From Microbacterium sp. AB (GTDB lineage Bacteria > Actinomycetota > Actinomycetes > Actinomycetales > Microbacteriaceae): a stretch of DNA of 64,000 bases. The notes under the pieces are model-generated. The model had not been told where the DNA came from. It saw nothing but the letters and a program-made list of their open reading frames with translations, and did not search any database. Position numbers and translations under genes: made by a program. Positions 8,543 through 16,781 of the stretch are shown piece after piece. The DNA lies in the NCBI RefSeq assembly GCF_032878875.1, contig NZ_CP118157.1, forward strand, positions 2,046,001 to 2,110,000. The letters are read 5' to 3'. How positions within the stretch are numbered: position 1 is the first letter of the stretch; each line of letters opens with the position of its first letter.

Positions 8543-9750
8543 CAGACCCAGACCTCCTCGAGGACGCGCATGGTGTTGCCGCCGACGACGGCGCGGATCT
8601 CGTCGTCGGAGTAGTCGTGCTTGACGAGCCAGCCGATGATGTTGGAGAAGGCCTCGGCGGGGTTCTCGACACCGTCCACATACGGCTGCTTCTCGTACTC
8701 GACGTCGGCGTGCGCCTGGCCGAGGGACAGGTTCGACGAGAACGCGTCGTGCAGGCCCACATGATCGCCGAACAGCGTGTCGGGTCCGAAGCTGACGTGG
8801 TCCAGGCCGACGAGGTCGACGCAGTACTGGAAATGGTCCATCACCGACTCCAGAGAGTGCTTCGGATGCTGGGGCGAGATCGTCGTGTGCGGAGCCGCCT
8901 CGATGCCGATCACGCCACCGCGCTTGGCGCACTCGATGATCGTCTCGTCGGTCTTCATCCGGTTGGTGGGCCAGAGGCCGCGGGCGCCGGCGTGGGTGAT
9001 GAACACCGGCACCTTGGAGTGCGTGATGACGTCGACACAGGTGCGGTCGCCCGAGTGCGAGATGTCGATCGCGATGCCGAGCTTGTTCATCCGCTCGACG
9101 GCGCGCTCGCCCAAGTAGGTCAGTCCGCCGTCGGCCCGCTCCTTGAGACCGGAGCCCAGCATGTTCGCCTCGGAGTAGGCGATGCCCATCTGGCGCACGC
9201 CGAACCCGTAGAGCACGTCGAGACGGTCGACCTCGTTCTCGATCATGGTGGCGGCCTCGAGCGCGAAGACGTGAGCGACCCGGCCGGTCTCCGCCGCGCG
9301 CTGGATGTCCTTGACGGTCTCGGCCTTGATGACGAAGTCCTGGTGGGCGAGGTCCGCCATGCGCACGCCCAGGTCGAACAGCACGTCCTGGTACTTCCAC
9401 CCTGCGTCGCTGGAGATGCAGCACGTGCCGTCCATGCCGTTGTCGAACACGGCGGTCAGCCCGGAACGTGAGAGGCCCTCGTACCCGGTGGGCTCGCGGC
9501 CCTGACGGATGTGGTCGCGGAGCTCCCCCATGTCCTCGGGGAACACCTGGACGTGCTCGTGCAGGGAGATCACGGTCTCTTCGCGCAGCAGGCGCTGAGC
9601 GCGCTCCTTCTGCGCGTCGCCGAGCTCAAGCCCGGCGTAGGCGGGCACGCGGCCGATCTGCTGGGCGTAGCGGAACGCGCGGTAGTCCTTGCCCGCTTCG
9701 AGATAGTCGTAGGCGGTGTAGCCGGTGTACCGGGCTGCGGGTTCGAGCAC
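8542..9750 (-). CDS. Membrane dipeptidase family (M19) peptidase
   Basis: 402 residues, zinc peptidase of the renal dipeptidase family. SLHEHVQVFPED gives the N-terminal metal-binding HxH-like pair. AIDISHSGDRT and FITHAGARGLWPTNRMKTDE carry the later conserved histidines, and HVSFGPDTLFGDH carries the C-terminal aspartate. Family members cut dipeptides, including ones with a D-residue at the C-terminal position. GTG at 9750 was chosen because AAGGAG lies 7 nt upstream; upstream in-frame starts lack such a site. It is the first gene of the importer operon, which suggests a cytoplasmic role on imported dipeptides because no signal peptide is visible. Confidence 0.88.
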   Translation of the reverse strand: MLEPAARYTGYTAYDYLEAGKDYRAFRYAQQIGRVPAYAGLELGDAQKERAQRLLREETVISLHEHVQVFPEDMGELRDHIRQGREPTGYEGLSRSGLTAVFDNGMDGTCCISSDAGWKYQDVLFDLGVRMADLAHQDFVIKAETVKDIQRAAETGRVAHVFALEAATMIENEVDRLDVLYGFGVRQMGIAYSEANMLGSGLKERADGGLTYLGERAVERMNKLGIAIDISHSGDRTCVDVITHSKVPVFITHAGARGLWPTNRMKTDETIIECAKRGGVIGIEAAPHTTISPQHPKHSLESVMDHFQYCVDLVGLDHVSFGPDTLFGDHVGLHDAFSSNLSLGQAHADVEYEKQPYVDGVENPAEAFSNIIGWLVKHDYSDDEIRAVVGGNTMRVLEEVWV

Positions 9751-9840
9751 GGAGGCGCTCCTTCGGTTCGATGATGCGCGGGCCTCTCTCCGCGTGACGG
9801 ACGGAGAGAACGTCTCGAACTTCGGGGATTTCGGCGTAGA

Positions 9841-9889
9841 TGTCAACTGTTCTGGTGAATTTCGGCTGTTATGTTTCTTACTCGAAACA
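9841..9889. promoter_or_regulatory. Divergent promoter region with a TGTTTC-N6-GAAACA inverted repeat
   Basis: The gap between the dipeptidase operon (leftward) and the ATPase gene (rightward) is clearly AT-richer than its surroundings. It holds TTGACA on the minus strand (9846-9841), at a suitable distance for a -35 of the leftward operon, although the matching -10 is weak. A 6-bp-arm inverted repeat, TGTTTC and GAAACA separated by 6 nt, lies at 9872-9889. It is a candidate operator for the AsnC-type regulator encoded at the end of the operon. This is inference from position and symmetry only. Confidence 0.4.
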
Positions 9890-9910
9890 AAACAGATTCA
9901 TGCGGCTGTC

Positions 9911-11581
9911 ATGATGGGCTCCATGGAGAACGCGCCCGCACCCGTGCACGACATCGTGCTCGACGTCCAGAACCTCACGGTCACGCTCGGGAACGACGCG
10001 CGGCCCGCCCGCGTCGTGGACGGCGTGGACATCACGGTGCGCCGAGGCGAGGTGTTCGCGCTGCTGGGCGAGTCCGGCTCCGGCAAGTCGATGACGGCAC
10101 GGGCGATCATGGGGCTCATCGACCAGGGCGAGATCGAGGCGACCTCGATGACGCTGGGCGGGACGGATCTGCTCCGCCTCACGCCCGAGCAACACCGCCG
10201 CCTGCGCGGGGTTCGGGTCAGCCTTGTCCTCCAGGACGCCCTCTCAGCGCTGAACCCCGTCCTCAGCATCGGCGACCAGATCGTCGACCTCATCCGCGCG
10301 CACCGCGCGGTGAGCCGTCGCGCCGCGCTCGAGCGCGCCGTCGAGCTGCTGACGCTCGTCGGCATCCCGTCGCCCGCCACGCGCGTGCACGACCATCCGC
10401 ATCAGTTCTCCGGCGGCCAACGGCAGCGGATCCTGATCGCGATGGCGATCGCCCTCGAACCCGACCTCATCATCGCCGATGAGCCGACCACAGCGCTCGA
10501 CGTCACGGTGCAGGCGCAGATCCTCGAGCTGCTGCTCTCGCTGCGCGATCGCCTCGGCATGGGCATCCTGCTCATCACCCACGACCTGGGCGTCGTCATG
10601 GAGGTCGCCGACGAGGTCGCGATCATGCGCTCCGGTCGCATCGTCGAGGCCGGCGACGCCGACACGCTGCTGACGGCGCCGCGGCATCCGTACACGCTCC
10701 AACTGCTGAACTCGATGCCGAACGAGGTCTCCGCCATCCCCACCGCGGAGGAGGACGCCACTCCGATCCTGTCGGGCGTCGGGCTGCGGCGGACCTTCCG
10801 GGCGGGCAGCGGACCACGCGCGCATCGGGTGGTCGCTGTCGCCGGCGTCGACCTGAGCCTGCACAGCGGCGAGATCCTCGCCATCGTCGGGGAGTCCGGA
10901 AGCGGCAAATCCACGCTCGCCAGGATGCTGGTGGGCCTCGACTCCCCCGACGAAGGGACTCTGACCTACCGGGAGCAGGACGTGACCTGTGGTCGCCTTC
11001 GCGACCGGAAGATCCTGCGTCGAGGCGTGCAGATGGTGTTCCAGGATCCGTACACGTCCCTGAACCCCCGGATGACGGTGCAGCAGATCATCGCGGAGCC
11101 GCTGGCGGCGACGAGGACGGGGACTCCGGCATCCCGTCGTGCACGTGTCGGAGAACTGCTCGAGCTCGTCGGCCTCTCCCCGGAGATGGCCACCCGTTTC
11201 CCGCATCAGTTCTCGGGAGGTCAGCGACAGCGCATCGGGATCGCGCGAGCCCTCGCACTCGATCCCGACGTGCTCGTGTGCGACGAGCCCGTCTCGGCGC
11301 TGGACGTCTCGATCCGCGCGCAGATCATCGATCTGCTCTGCGAGCTGCGCGAGCGCCTCGGCATGTCGATCGTCTTCATCGCGCACGACCTCTCGCTCGT
11401 CCGGCACATCGCGGACCGCGTTGCGGTGATGTACCTCGGCGACATCGTGGAGATCGGCGAGACGGAAGAGGTCTACGCGCATCCCTCGCATCCCTACACC
11501 CGCTCGCTGCTGTCGGCGATCCCGCCTCAGACGCGGGAGGCACGCGGCATGCTCGGCCGTCGGACGCCGCTCGCCGTCTGA
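9911..11581 (+). CDS. Fused double ATP-binding protein of a peptide ABC transporter (DppD-DppF type)
   Basis: 556 residues with two complete ABC ATPase domains in one chain. The first has Walker [13 protein letters not shown], signature FSGGQRQR and Walker [14 protein letters not shown]. The second has [20 protein letters not shown] and [13 protein letters not shown]. Each ends with the oligopeptide-family tail ([12 protein letters not shown] and [12 protein letters not shown]). It should energise the importer whose permeases and binding protein are encoded divergently at 5011-8542. Three in-frame ATGs (9911, 9914, 9923) are possible starts and none has a strong ribosome binding site, so leaderless translation is possible. 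Confidence 0.93.
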   Translation: MMGSMENAPAPVHDIVLDVQNLTVTLGNDARPARVVDGVDITVRRGEVFALLGESGSGKSMTARAIMGLIDQGEIEATSMTLGGTDLLRLTPEQHRRLRGVRVSLVLQDALSALNPVLSIGDQIVDLIRAHRAVSRRAALERAVELLTLVGIPSPATRVHDHPHQFSGGQRQRILIAMAIALEPDLIIADEPTTALDVTVQAQILELLLSLRDRLGMGILLITHDLGVVMEVADEVAIMRSGRIVEAGDADTLLTAPRHPYTLQLLNSMPNEVSAIPTAEEDATPILSGVGLRRTFRAGSGPRAHRVVAVAGVDLSLHSGEILAIVGESGSGKSTLARMLVGLDSPDEGTLTYREQDVTCGRLRDRKILRRGVQMVFQDPYTSLNPRMTVQQIIAEPLAATRTGTPASRRARVGELLELVGLSPEMATRFPHQFSGGQRQRIGIARALALDPDVLVCDEPVSALDVSIRAQIIDLLCELRERLGMSIVFIAHDLSLVRHIADRVAVMYLGDIVEIGETEEVYAHPSHPYTRSLLSAIPPQTREARGMLGRRTPLAV

Positions 11582-11757
11582 GCGTCGCCGCCTCACGATC
11601 GGCCGGAGCGTCTGTCGTCAACGCGCACCGGCCGGCCACGCGGCCGTTTCGGGCAGCGATGAGAGCCACGCGCGCCGAGACGTGAAACGCCGCTCAGCGG
11701 AGCTCCTGGATCACGTCGAACGATCCGCGCGTCTGCGAAGATGTCGACGGCAGAGTG

Positions 11758-11792
11758 GCTGGGGTACCTGGACTCGAACCAAGAACAACTGA
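11758..11792. repeat. attL: displaced 3' end of tRNA-Gln
   Basis: Thirty-five bases identical to 33291-33325, covering the acceptor and T-arm end of tRNA-Gln up to the anticodon arm. Identity stops at 11793. This copy lacks the 5' part of the tRNA and is the piece of the original gene displaced by integration. Confidence 0.9.
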
Positions 11793-11919
11793 GAGCCACC
11801 TGGCCCGTCCGAGCGAAGCCCCGAATCGGTGGAGTTCCCCGTAATTTCAGGGATCTCATGGGGTCGAGTCTACCGACAGCTACGCAGTGATTCGTGCTGA
11901 TTCGCGCCTCTCAGGAGGA

Positions 11920-11946
11920 TTTCTGGTCACCAATCTGGTCACCAGA
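11920..11946. repeat. Inner 27-bp island-end repeat (left copy), near-palindromic
   Basis: Identical in sequence and orientation to 33196-33222. It contains CTGGTCACC twice, 12 bp apart, and the second copy lies in the near-palindrome TCTGGTCACCAGA. The position just inside each attachment repeat is what arm-type integrase or excisionase binding sites would show (inference). Confidence 0.6.
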
Positions 11947-12888
11947 TCAAGTGCCCTCCGGGAGACTGTCGCTCGGGACAGACGACGAGGCGATAGCGTC
12001 GATGACCTGATTAAGCCACTCACGCGCAGCGGCGATGTCCGGCAGTACGGGCGTCTGGCCGTCGACCTCCGTCTCGGCGCGCGCGTCGGCGTAGGCGAGT
12101 TCCCACCCGCCCATCGGGCGCAACGGGAGCGGCGGCCATGCCTGCTGCCGTCGCCAGTCGAACGTGCGCACGCACAACCCCCACAAGACTGGCAGATCAG
12201 GGCCGGCATTCCAGAGGAGTTGCAGGTCGACCAGGTCATGTGCTCTCACGTAGGCAGGATCGGTGACAGCGTGGAGCTTCTGCGCGATCTGGTACTCCAG
12301 ATCGACGAGCTCAACGGGTTGCAGATCCCCGAATCCGAAGTAGGCACCGAACTGCACAAGCTCGCCGTCGATCTCCTTTCGCGCATGCGCGTAGGGATCG
12401 ATCTCGGGATCCGAGACCTCAACATCAAGCGCACCCCAGGCTGCGCCGAGGAACGCGATCGACACCCGGTACGGGTGCATCACATACTCCGGTCGAGCGA
12501 GCCCCGGGTCATGGAGCTTCACCGTTCGGACGGTCGCGGTGAACGCGACGCGTTCGGGCGCATCCGGATCGCGACGCAGCTCGCCCTTCGACGCCGGCAC
12601 TGTTCCCCATCCCTCGGCCAAACGCGCACGGAACGCCTGCTCGAACTCCTCGCCGCGGACGCGGGTGGAGACATCGAGGTCGGAGGTAGCGCGTGTACCG
12701 CGCTCGCCGAAGCGCAGCTTCACACCCATGCCGCCCTTGACGGCGACAGCATCGGGAAGCATCTGTGACACGATCAGCGTGCAGAGCATCACTCGAGCAC
12801 GCGCAATCGGGATACGGAGTTCGGCGGCGACCTGCGCGAGCCGGGCATTGAGTTGCGTCACGTTCAGCGGCGGGGCCACTTCAGTCAC
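11947..12888 (-). CDS. abiEii: AbiEii/AbiGii-type nucleotidyltransferase toxin
   Basis: 313 residues with a DNA polymerase beta-like nucleotidyltransferase core. The sequence VKGGMGVKLRFG (GG at about 52-53) followed by TSDLDVSTR (D70 and D72) gives the GG-(x)n-DxD pattern of the AbiEii family. AbiE toxins are bacteriostatic nucleotidyltransferases, and related enzymes modify tRNA 3' ends. GTG at 12888 overlaps the antitoxin stop by 4 bp (GTGA), as is usual for abiEi-abiEii pairs. It is the gene closest to attL. No operon partner other than the antitoxin is seen. Confidence 0.85.
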   Translation of the reverse strand: MTEVAPPLNVTQLNARLAQVAAELRIPIARARVMLCTLIVSQMLPDAVAVKGGMGVKLRFGERGTRATSDLDVSTRVRGEEFEQAFRARLAEGWGTVPASKGELRRDPDAPERVAFTATVRTVKLHDPGLARPEYVMHPYRVSIAFLGAAWGALDVEVSDPEIDPYAHARKEIDGELVQFGAYFGFGDLQPVELVDLEYQIAQKLHAVTDPAYVRAHDLVDLQLLWNAGPDLPVLWGLCVRTFDWRRQQAWPPLPLRPMGGWELAYADARAETEVDGQTPVLPDIAAAREWLNQVIDAIASSSVPSDSLPEGT

Positions 12889-13418
12889 GCCGACACCGCC
12901 TTCCCTGCAGCCGCGTCCTGCTCGCCGATCAAGTCTCGTCTGAGCGCCTCATCGACCATGTCCTCCCATCGATCCGGCGGCATCCGATCGCGCATGTCCT
13001 CCAGTGCCCGCTGAACAGTCGTCGCCGGGATGCCCTCGTAGTGAGTGAGATCCTCTTCGGGTACGTCAGGCCGGTTCTCCAGTTCCATCCACTCTGGCAA
13101 CGTGCGCCGTACGCGGCGGCGCGTGCCCACACGCACCTTCGGCGGATTGAATTGCCCGAGCCCGAGCAGATCGAGCACGGATTCGCGGTGTAGGAACGCG
13201 CCTTCCCCGGCAAGAGCCACGGCAACCAGCGGTTCGGTGAACGGGGACGTCGGCACGTCGCGGTGCGTGTATACACCCTGCCCGTATCCGCGGAGCGCAC
13301 CGCGAGCAGCGAGCTTCCGCACCTCGACGGCAGGCACGCCCGCGTCCTCCGCCTCGGCGACAGTCACCACGCCGTTGCGGGATGCAGCGAGCTCCCAGAG
13401 ATCTATCCGGTATCCCAT
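12885..13418 (-). CDS. abiEi: AbiEi-type antitoxin and transcriptional repressor
   Basis: 177 residues when started at ATG 13418. The N-terminal winged-helix region (IDLWELAASRNGVVTVAEAEDAGVPAVEVRKLAARGALRGYGQGVYTH) matches the AbiEi_4 DNA-binding domain, and the rest matches AbiEi C-terminal helices (EGIPATTVQRALEDM). AbiEi neutralises the AbiEii nucleotidyltransferase and represses the operon by binding inverted repeats in the promoter. An upstream ATG at 13508 in the same frame would place the promoter palindrome inside the gene, so I rejected it. GGGTGG lies just upstream of 13418. Confidence 0.85.
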   Translation of the reverse strand: MGYRIDLWELAASRNGVVTVAEAEDAGVPAVEVRKLAARGALRGYGQGVYTHRDVPTSPFTEPLVAVALAGEGAFLHRESVLDLLGLGQFNPPKVRVGTRRRVRRTLPEWMELENRPDVPEEDLTHYEGIPATTVQRALEDMRDRMPPDRWEDMVDEALRRDLIGEQDAAAGKAVSA

Positions 13419-13438
13419 CGCTTCCACCCTTCGCCAAA

Positions 13439-13468
13439 ATAGTACCATTAACGGTACGGTTATGACAG
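13439..13468 (-). promoter_or_regulatory. abiE promoter with operator palindrome
   Basis: On the minus strand TACTAT (13444-13439) is a fair -10, with CTGTCA (13468-13463) 18 bp upstream as a possible -35. The 16-bp imperfect palindrome GTACCATTAACGGTAC (13442-13457) spans the spacer and -10. It is a likely AbiEi binding site for autoregulation, as known for AbiE systems. Spacing to the ATG at 13418 is about 20 bp. Confidence 0.5.
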
Positions 13469-13601
13469 GCCTGCAGCACTCGCATGAGTACCCAAACGTC
13501 AGTTGCACGGCAGGTTCGCCTCATCGGCCGTGATGAGCTCCGCACGTCCGGCTCGAGCCCGGTTACTCGACGGGGAGTAATACGGGCCTGGGGCCGACTC
13601 C

Positions 13602-14147
13602 CTAGTCGCCGATACCCGCCACCGCCACCGCCGCATCCAACGCGACAACGTAATCGATCAGCATTCTGATCGCCTCCTCGACCGACTCTCGAGTAATGAT
13701 GATGCTGCGACCCACCACCGAGACATGCAACTTCCGCTCCAGGTTTCGGCGCAACTCGTTCGCCCGAGACCAATTCGTGGTCTGCATGGTAGTCAGTGCT
13801 CCGTCACCATGTGCGAGAGCATTACGGGCATCGACGATGAGCATCAAGTGCTGAACAAGAGTCTGAGGTTCGATGACAATGCCGAACCCATCCCGCAAGA
13901 CCTCCTGACGGGCCGACCAGTTCTGCTTGAACGCCGGTGTAGAACGCCCGATCAAGAACTCACCAAGCCTGGATCGCCGCGCGGGCGACAGGTCGAAGAG
14001 CTGCTGGATAGTTTCATCGACGTGGGCTTCCGTCGTCGCAACCGCGACTGTGAGGGCGGATGAAGGTGGGGTTCGCTCTATGAGTACTCGTGCCAGTCTG
14101 CGAGCTGTCACCTCCGCTTCTGCGCCGACCATGCCGCTAACCAGCAT
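13602..14147 (-). CDS. HEPN-domain protein, partner of the reverse transcriptase
   Basis: 181 residues, mostly helical. The segment LIVDARNALAHGDGALT (about 104-118) contains R108-N-A-L-A-H113, the Rx4-6H motif of HEPN ribonuclease domains, in the usual context of an acidic residue just before it and a G-rich turn after it. HEPN domains form the C-terminus of AbiA-type reverse transcriptases and are effectors in many toxin and abortive infection systems. Here the domain is a separate gene whose ATG overlaps the RT gene by 11 bp, with GGGGGAG upstream. Base composition is noticeably lower in GC than in the flanking core genes. RNase activity is inference. Confidence 0.65.
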   Translation of the reverse strand: MLVSGMVGAEAEVTARRLARVLIERTPPSSALTVAVATTEAHVDETIQQLFDLSPARRSRLGEFLIGRSTPAFKQNWSARQEVLRDGFGIVIEPQTLVQHLMLIVDARNALAHGDGALTTMQTTNWSRANELRRNLERKLHVSVVGRSIIITRESVEEAIRMLIDYVVALDAAVAVAGIGD

Positions 14148-15624
14148 TCACACTCCCCCACTCGTACGCGGCTCGAACTAGCTGCGAATCTGCCTGCATT
14201 GCTTTACCAAGTTTCGAGGGAGCCTCGCCGTCAAGCTTTCCCACGACTGCAGAAACGCCGCACCGTGTGATGCTCGTCGACTCCACGAACAGGTCGGCAA
14301 GTTGCTCAGCAGTGATGGCATGTGAATGAGATAGTGCCCAGGCCGCTTCTGCACGAACTACTTCAGACCTGTCTTTTAGGCATAGCTGCGCCCAATCATC
14401 GAAGGGAACACGATCGGCGGCCTTTGGTACCGTGAGCGTCTCGGCCATCCTGAGCAGCCATATTCGCGCCCACGATGACGTCCTGGGTAGGGCTACCAGA
14501 CGAGCTACCGTCGCCCAGTTCTCGCGGTGCTCTGGCCTCGCTCGTAGGTAGACGAGCACATTGCGAAGATGAGGAGGCTCCCTTGCGACGATTTCCAACA
14601 GCCAGTCGTCCGGAAGCCGCTCCGGTGCCGCCCGAAGAACGCGCAGTGCGCGGGAGCCGAATGTGGCGTGCAGAGTGCGCTGCTCAGGGTCGCCCTGTAC
14701 CCAGTCCTCTACAATCCCCTTGAGTGCTGCGAAGTCGACTTCATCGTCGGGCGCGTCGATCTCTTCGAGCTCAAAGTCTTCGTAGCCAACCTGGACAAAC
14801 TCCATCGAGCGAAGATTGTCTGCCGCACGTGAGCGATAGCCGTCGAGTAGCGCCTCACGCTCCTCCTCCGCCTCCTGTAGCTGCTTCACCGAGTGGATTC
14901 GTGTCTTGCCATCGGCGAGAGTGAGCCCAAGAGACCGAGCTTCCTCTACGACAAGCTCAATAGCATGGTGCGCGGATGCCCAGTCCTGCGAGATGACTCG
15001 GAAGTCATCGGCAAAGCGATTGACCTCGTAGCCTCCCCGACGGATACCGCGTTCGACACGATCGAGATACACATCGGCGAGCAAATGACTTGCCGACATA
15101 GCCTGCGGGATTCCGACCGCTCGCGGAAACAAATCTCCAAGAAGGTCCGACAGTGAGCGCGACGCTTCATGATCCAGGCTCTGCATCAAGATCTCGTCGG
15201 CGAGGATGCGGTGATCGACATACTCGTAGCAGGCCGCGATATCCACGTCGACAATCCTCACTTCGGATGGTCGTCCCGGATCGACGCCGAACGCACGATG
15301 AGCGTGGATTCCCTGCTCACGAGACGGCTTAGGAAGGTGCGGCTGGAGTCGGCCGACAATTGACTCATAGATCGTCCGTGCAACTGGGGAAAGGATCCCG
15401 ATCGGCCTCGGACCGTACCCCCGTTTCGGCATCGCAATCACGTCCATAGTGGGAGTGTGACCCGCAATAGACATCGCTTCAGCGGATCCTGCCAGCACGT
15501 CAACCCCGTCAACCAGAGCCCGCTCGGAGATCAACAGCGGCAGCTCCAAGAGCGGCCGAGACACCACTTCCTTCGCCGACTCCTCGAAGCGCAGACTCTT
15601 CGCAAACTCCGGAGAGAGTCTCAT
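14137..15624 (-). CDS. Reverse transcriptase with helical-repeat C-terminus (AbiA/DRT-like)
   Basis: 495 residues. The RT core occupies about 60-250: MPKRGYGPRPIGILSPVARTIY (motifs 0-1), VDVDIAACYEYVDHRIL with D128 in motif A, AVGIPQAMSASHLLADVYLD (motif B, where the usual PQG is PQA), RFADDFRVIS with D206 and D207 in motif C, and GLTLADGKTRIHS (motif D). The remaining half is alpha-helical with HEAT-like spacing, as in abortive infection RTs. No group II intron maturase or retron features are present. Its ATG overlaps the GIY-YIG gene by 4 bp and its 3' end overlaps the HEPN gene. The exact RT class needs a phylogeny. Confidence 0.85.
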   Translation of the reverse strand: MRLSPEFAKSLRFEESAKEVVSRPLLELPLLISERALVDGVDVLAGSAEAMSIAGHTPTMDVIAMPKRGYGPRPIGILSPVARTIYESIVGRLQPHLPKPSREQGIHAHRAFGVDPGRPSEVRIVDVDIAACYEYVDHRILADEILMQSLDHEASRSLSDLLGDLFPRAVGIPQAMSASHLLADVYLDRVERGIRRGGYEVNRFADDFRVISQDWASAHHAIELVVEEARSLGLTLADGKTRIHSVKQLQEAEEEREALLDGYRSRAADNLRSMEFVQVGYEDFELEEIDAPDDEVDFAALKGIVEDWVQGDPEQRTLHATFGSRALRVLRAAPERLPDDWLLEIVAREPPHLRNVLVYLRARPEHRENWATVARLVALPRTSSWARIWLLRMAETLTVPKAADRVPFDDWAQLCLKDRSEVVRAEAAWALSHSHAITAEQLADLFVESTSITRCGVSAVVGKLDGEAPSKLGKAMQADSQLVRAAYEWGSVNAG

Positions 15625-16781
15625 AGTTCGGCCCGTCCAGTCAGTTTGCGCGCGGATGAATCGTAGACGAAGTCGATGATGCCGCCCGACGCGATCAATG
15701 AAACAGCCTGGTCAATGACCTCGATCGGCACGATGTACCATTCTGACGGCTCATAGCGGCGCCCGTCTTTGCCGACCTGGCTAACGTCGAGACGTACCTC
15801 AGCGAACACACGGTGCAGCAGGTTCTCGAGCGCCGATGTCCGCATATTGTACGTGCGGTATGACGCCACGATTTCCACTGGTGCCATGAGGTAGGTGGGC
15901 TGCTTCTCAGCATGGGCGATCCGATCCTCGGCGGGTCCGCGAGAAAAGCCGATCTTGTGGAGATCCGCGATGCCTGCGATCTGCGGGTCGTCGCTGAGCG
16001 AGCGCAGGACGTATACGTAGCCGGTTGCGACGTCATCGGCCAGGATTGACTCGAACTCTGCCGGAACGACAGCCTGGCCGTGCCCCTCGCCCATGCGGAT
16101 GCCGAGCGACTGCCGGTACATCGAGGACTCAGTGCCGTTCTCGAAGATGACGCGCAGCCGTTCCCGGCGGTTCACGCGAACGGTGGTGGTCTTGTACTCG
16201 GTCTCGCCAACATCAGCGATGAAGAGCATCACACCGTTGAGGACGAAGAACGCGCCCTCGACGATGTGTTGCATCCCCGGGAACGCCACCAGCTTCGATG
16301 CGCCGTTCGCGAGCTCTGCATGCTGTTGCTGGAACAGCGGCTCGAACTGCTCGAAGTCCTCTGCGCGCACACGCTGGGCCGCATCGACCGATGCTTCCGG
16401 GCTCTTACGCTGCGGCAGATCGGAGGTGTCGAGAAGCCCACTGTCGTCATCGAGCAGCCCGAGATCGTCACCTTCGAGGAGATCATCGAGGGAGGCCGGC
16501 GCTTCCGGCTCGACGAGCAAGCCGAACTCGTCCAGGTGCTTGAGCGCCGCGATCTTGTCGTCGCTGGCCAGGATGCCATCGAGACGTGCACCGAGCTTGC
16601 GCTCCGCGATCTCTCTGGTGTCCGAGCGCGGTGGCCGCTCATGCTCGAGGTAGAACTCGACGATCTCGAGGAACGACCGCTCGAGCCGGTCGGAGCTGGT
16701 GAGCTTGGGAGCCTTCTCCGGGGTGTCGAGGAGGCCGTCTTCGTCCGAGTCGAAGATGCTCTGGAAGTCGGTATCGCTCAT
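15621..16781 (-). CDS. GIY-YIG nuclease family protein (T5orf172/MUG113-like)
   Basis: 386 residues. The first ~130 residues are acidic and look linker-rich, and a middle region (about 140-250) is unassigned. The C-terminal third is a GIY-YIG domain: GYVYVLRSL (254-262), LHKIGFSRGPAEDRIAHAE (275-292), ALENLLHRVF with the conserved Glu (about E319), and YEPSEWYIVP near 343-352. This form, with KIGxS instead of YIGxS, is the T5orf172-type arrangement. It lies between the helicase and the RT with 4-bp overlaps on both sides. It is the only recognisable nuclease of the preceding methyltransferase and helicase module, so it is the likely cutting subunit (inference). Confidence 0.8.
   Translation of the reverse strand: MSDTDFQSIFDSDEDGLLDTPEKAPKLTSSDRLERSFLEIVEFYLEHERPPRSDTREIAERKLGARLDGILASDDKIAALKHLDEFGLLVEPEAPASLDDLLEGDDLGLLDDDSGLLDTSDLPQRKSPEASVDAAQRVRAEDFEQFEPLFQQQHAELANGASKLVAFPGMQHIVEGAFFVLNGVMLFIADVGETEYKTTTVRVNRRERLRVIFENGTESSMYRQSLGIRMGEGHGQAVVPAEFESILADDVATGYVYVLRSLSDDPQIAGIADLHKIGFSRGPAEDRIAHAEKQPTYLMAPVEIVASYRTYNMRTSALENLLHRVFAEVRLDVSQVGKDGRRYEPSEWYIVPIEVIDQAVSLIASGGIIDFVYDSSARKLTGRAEL

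Noticed and set aside
5928..8762. Extended frames upstream of the DppB-type permease start
   Set aside because: The part before 6890 overlaps the binding-protein gene in another frame; the GTG at 6890 has a ribosome binding site and gives a normal family length.
11758..11792. A second tRNA-Gln gene
   Set aside because: Only the 3' half is present; the D-arm and anticodon arm are missing, so it is the attachment repeat.
13602..15624. A retron (RT with a structured ncRNA) or group II intron
   Set aside because: The RT start overlaps the previous coding gene, leaving no room for a retron RNA, and no intron RNA domains or maturase motif are seen.
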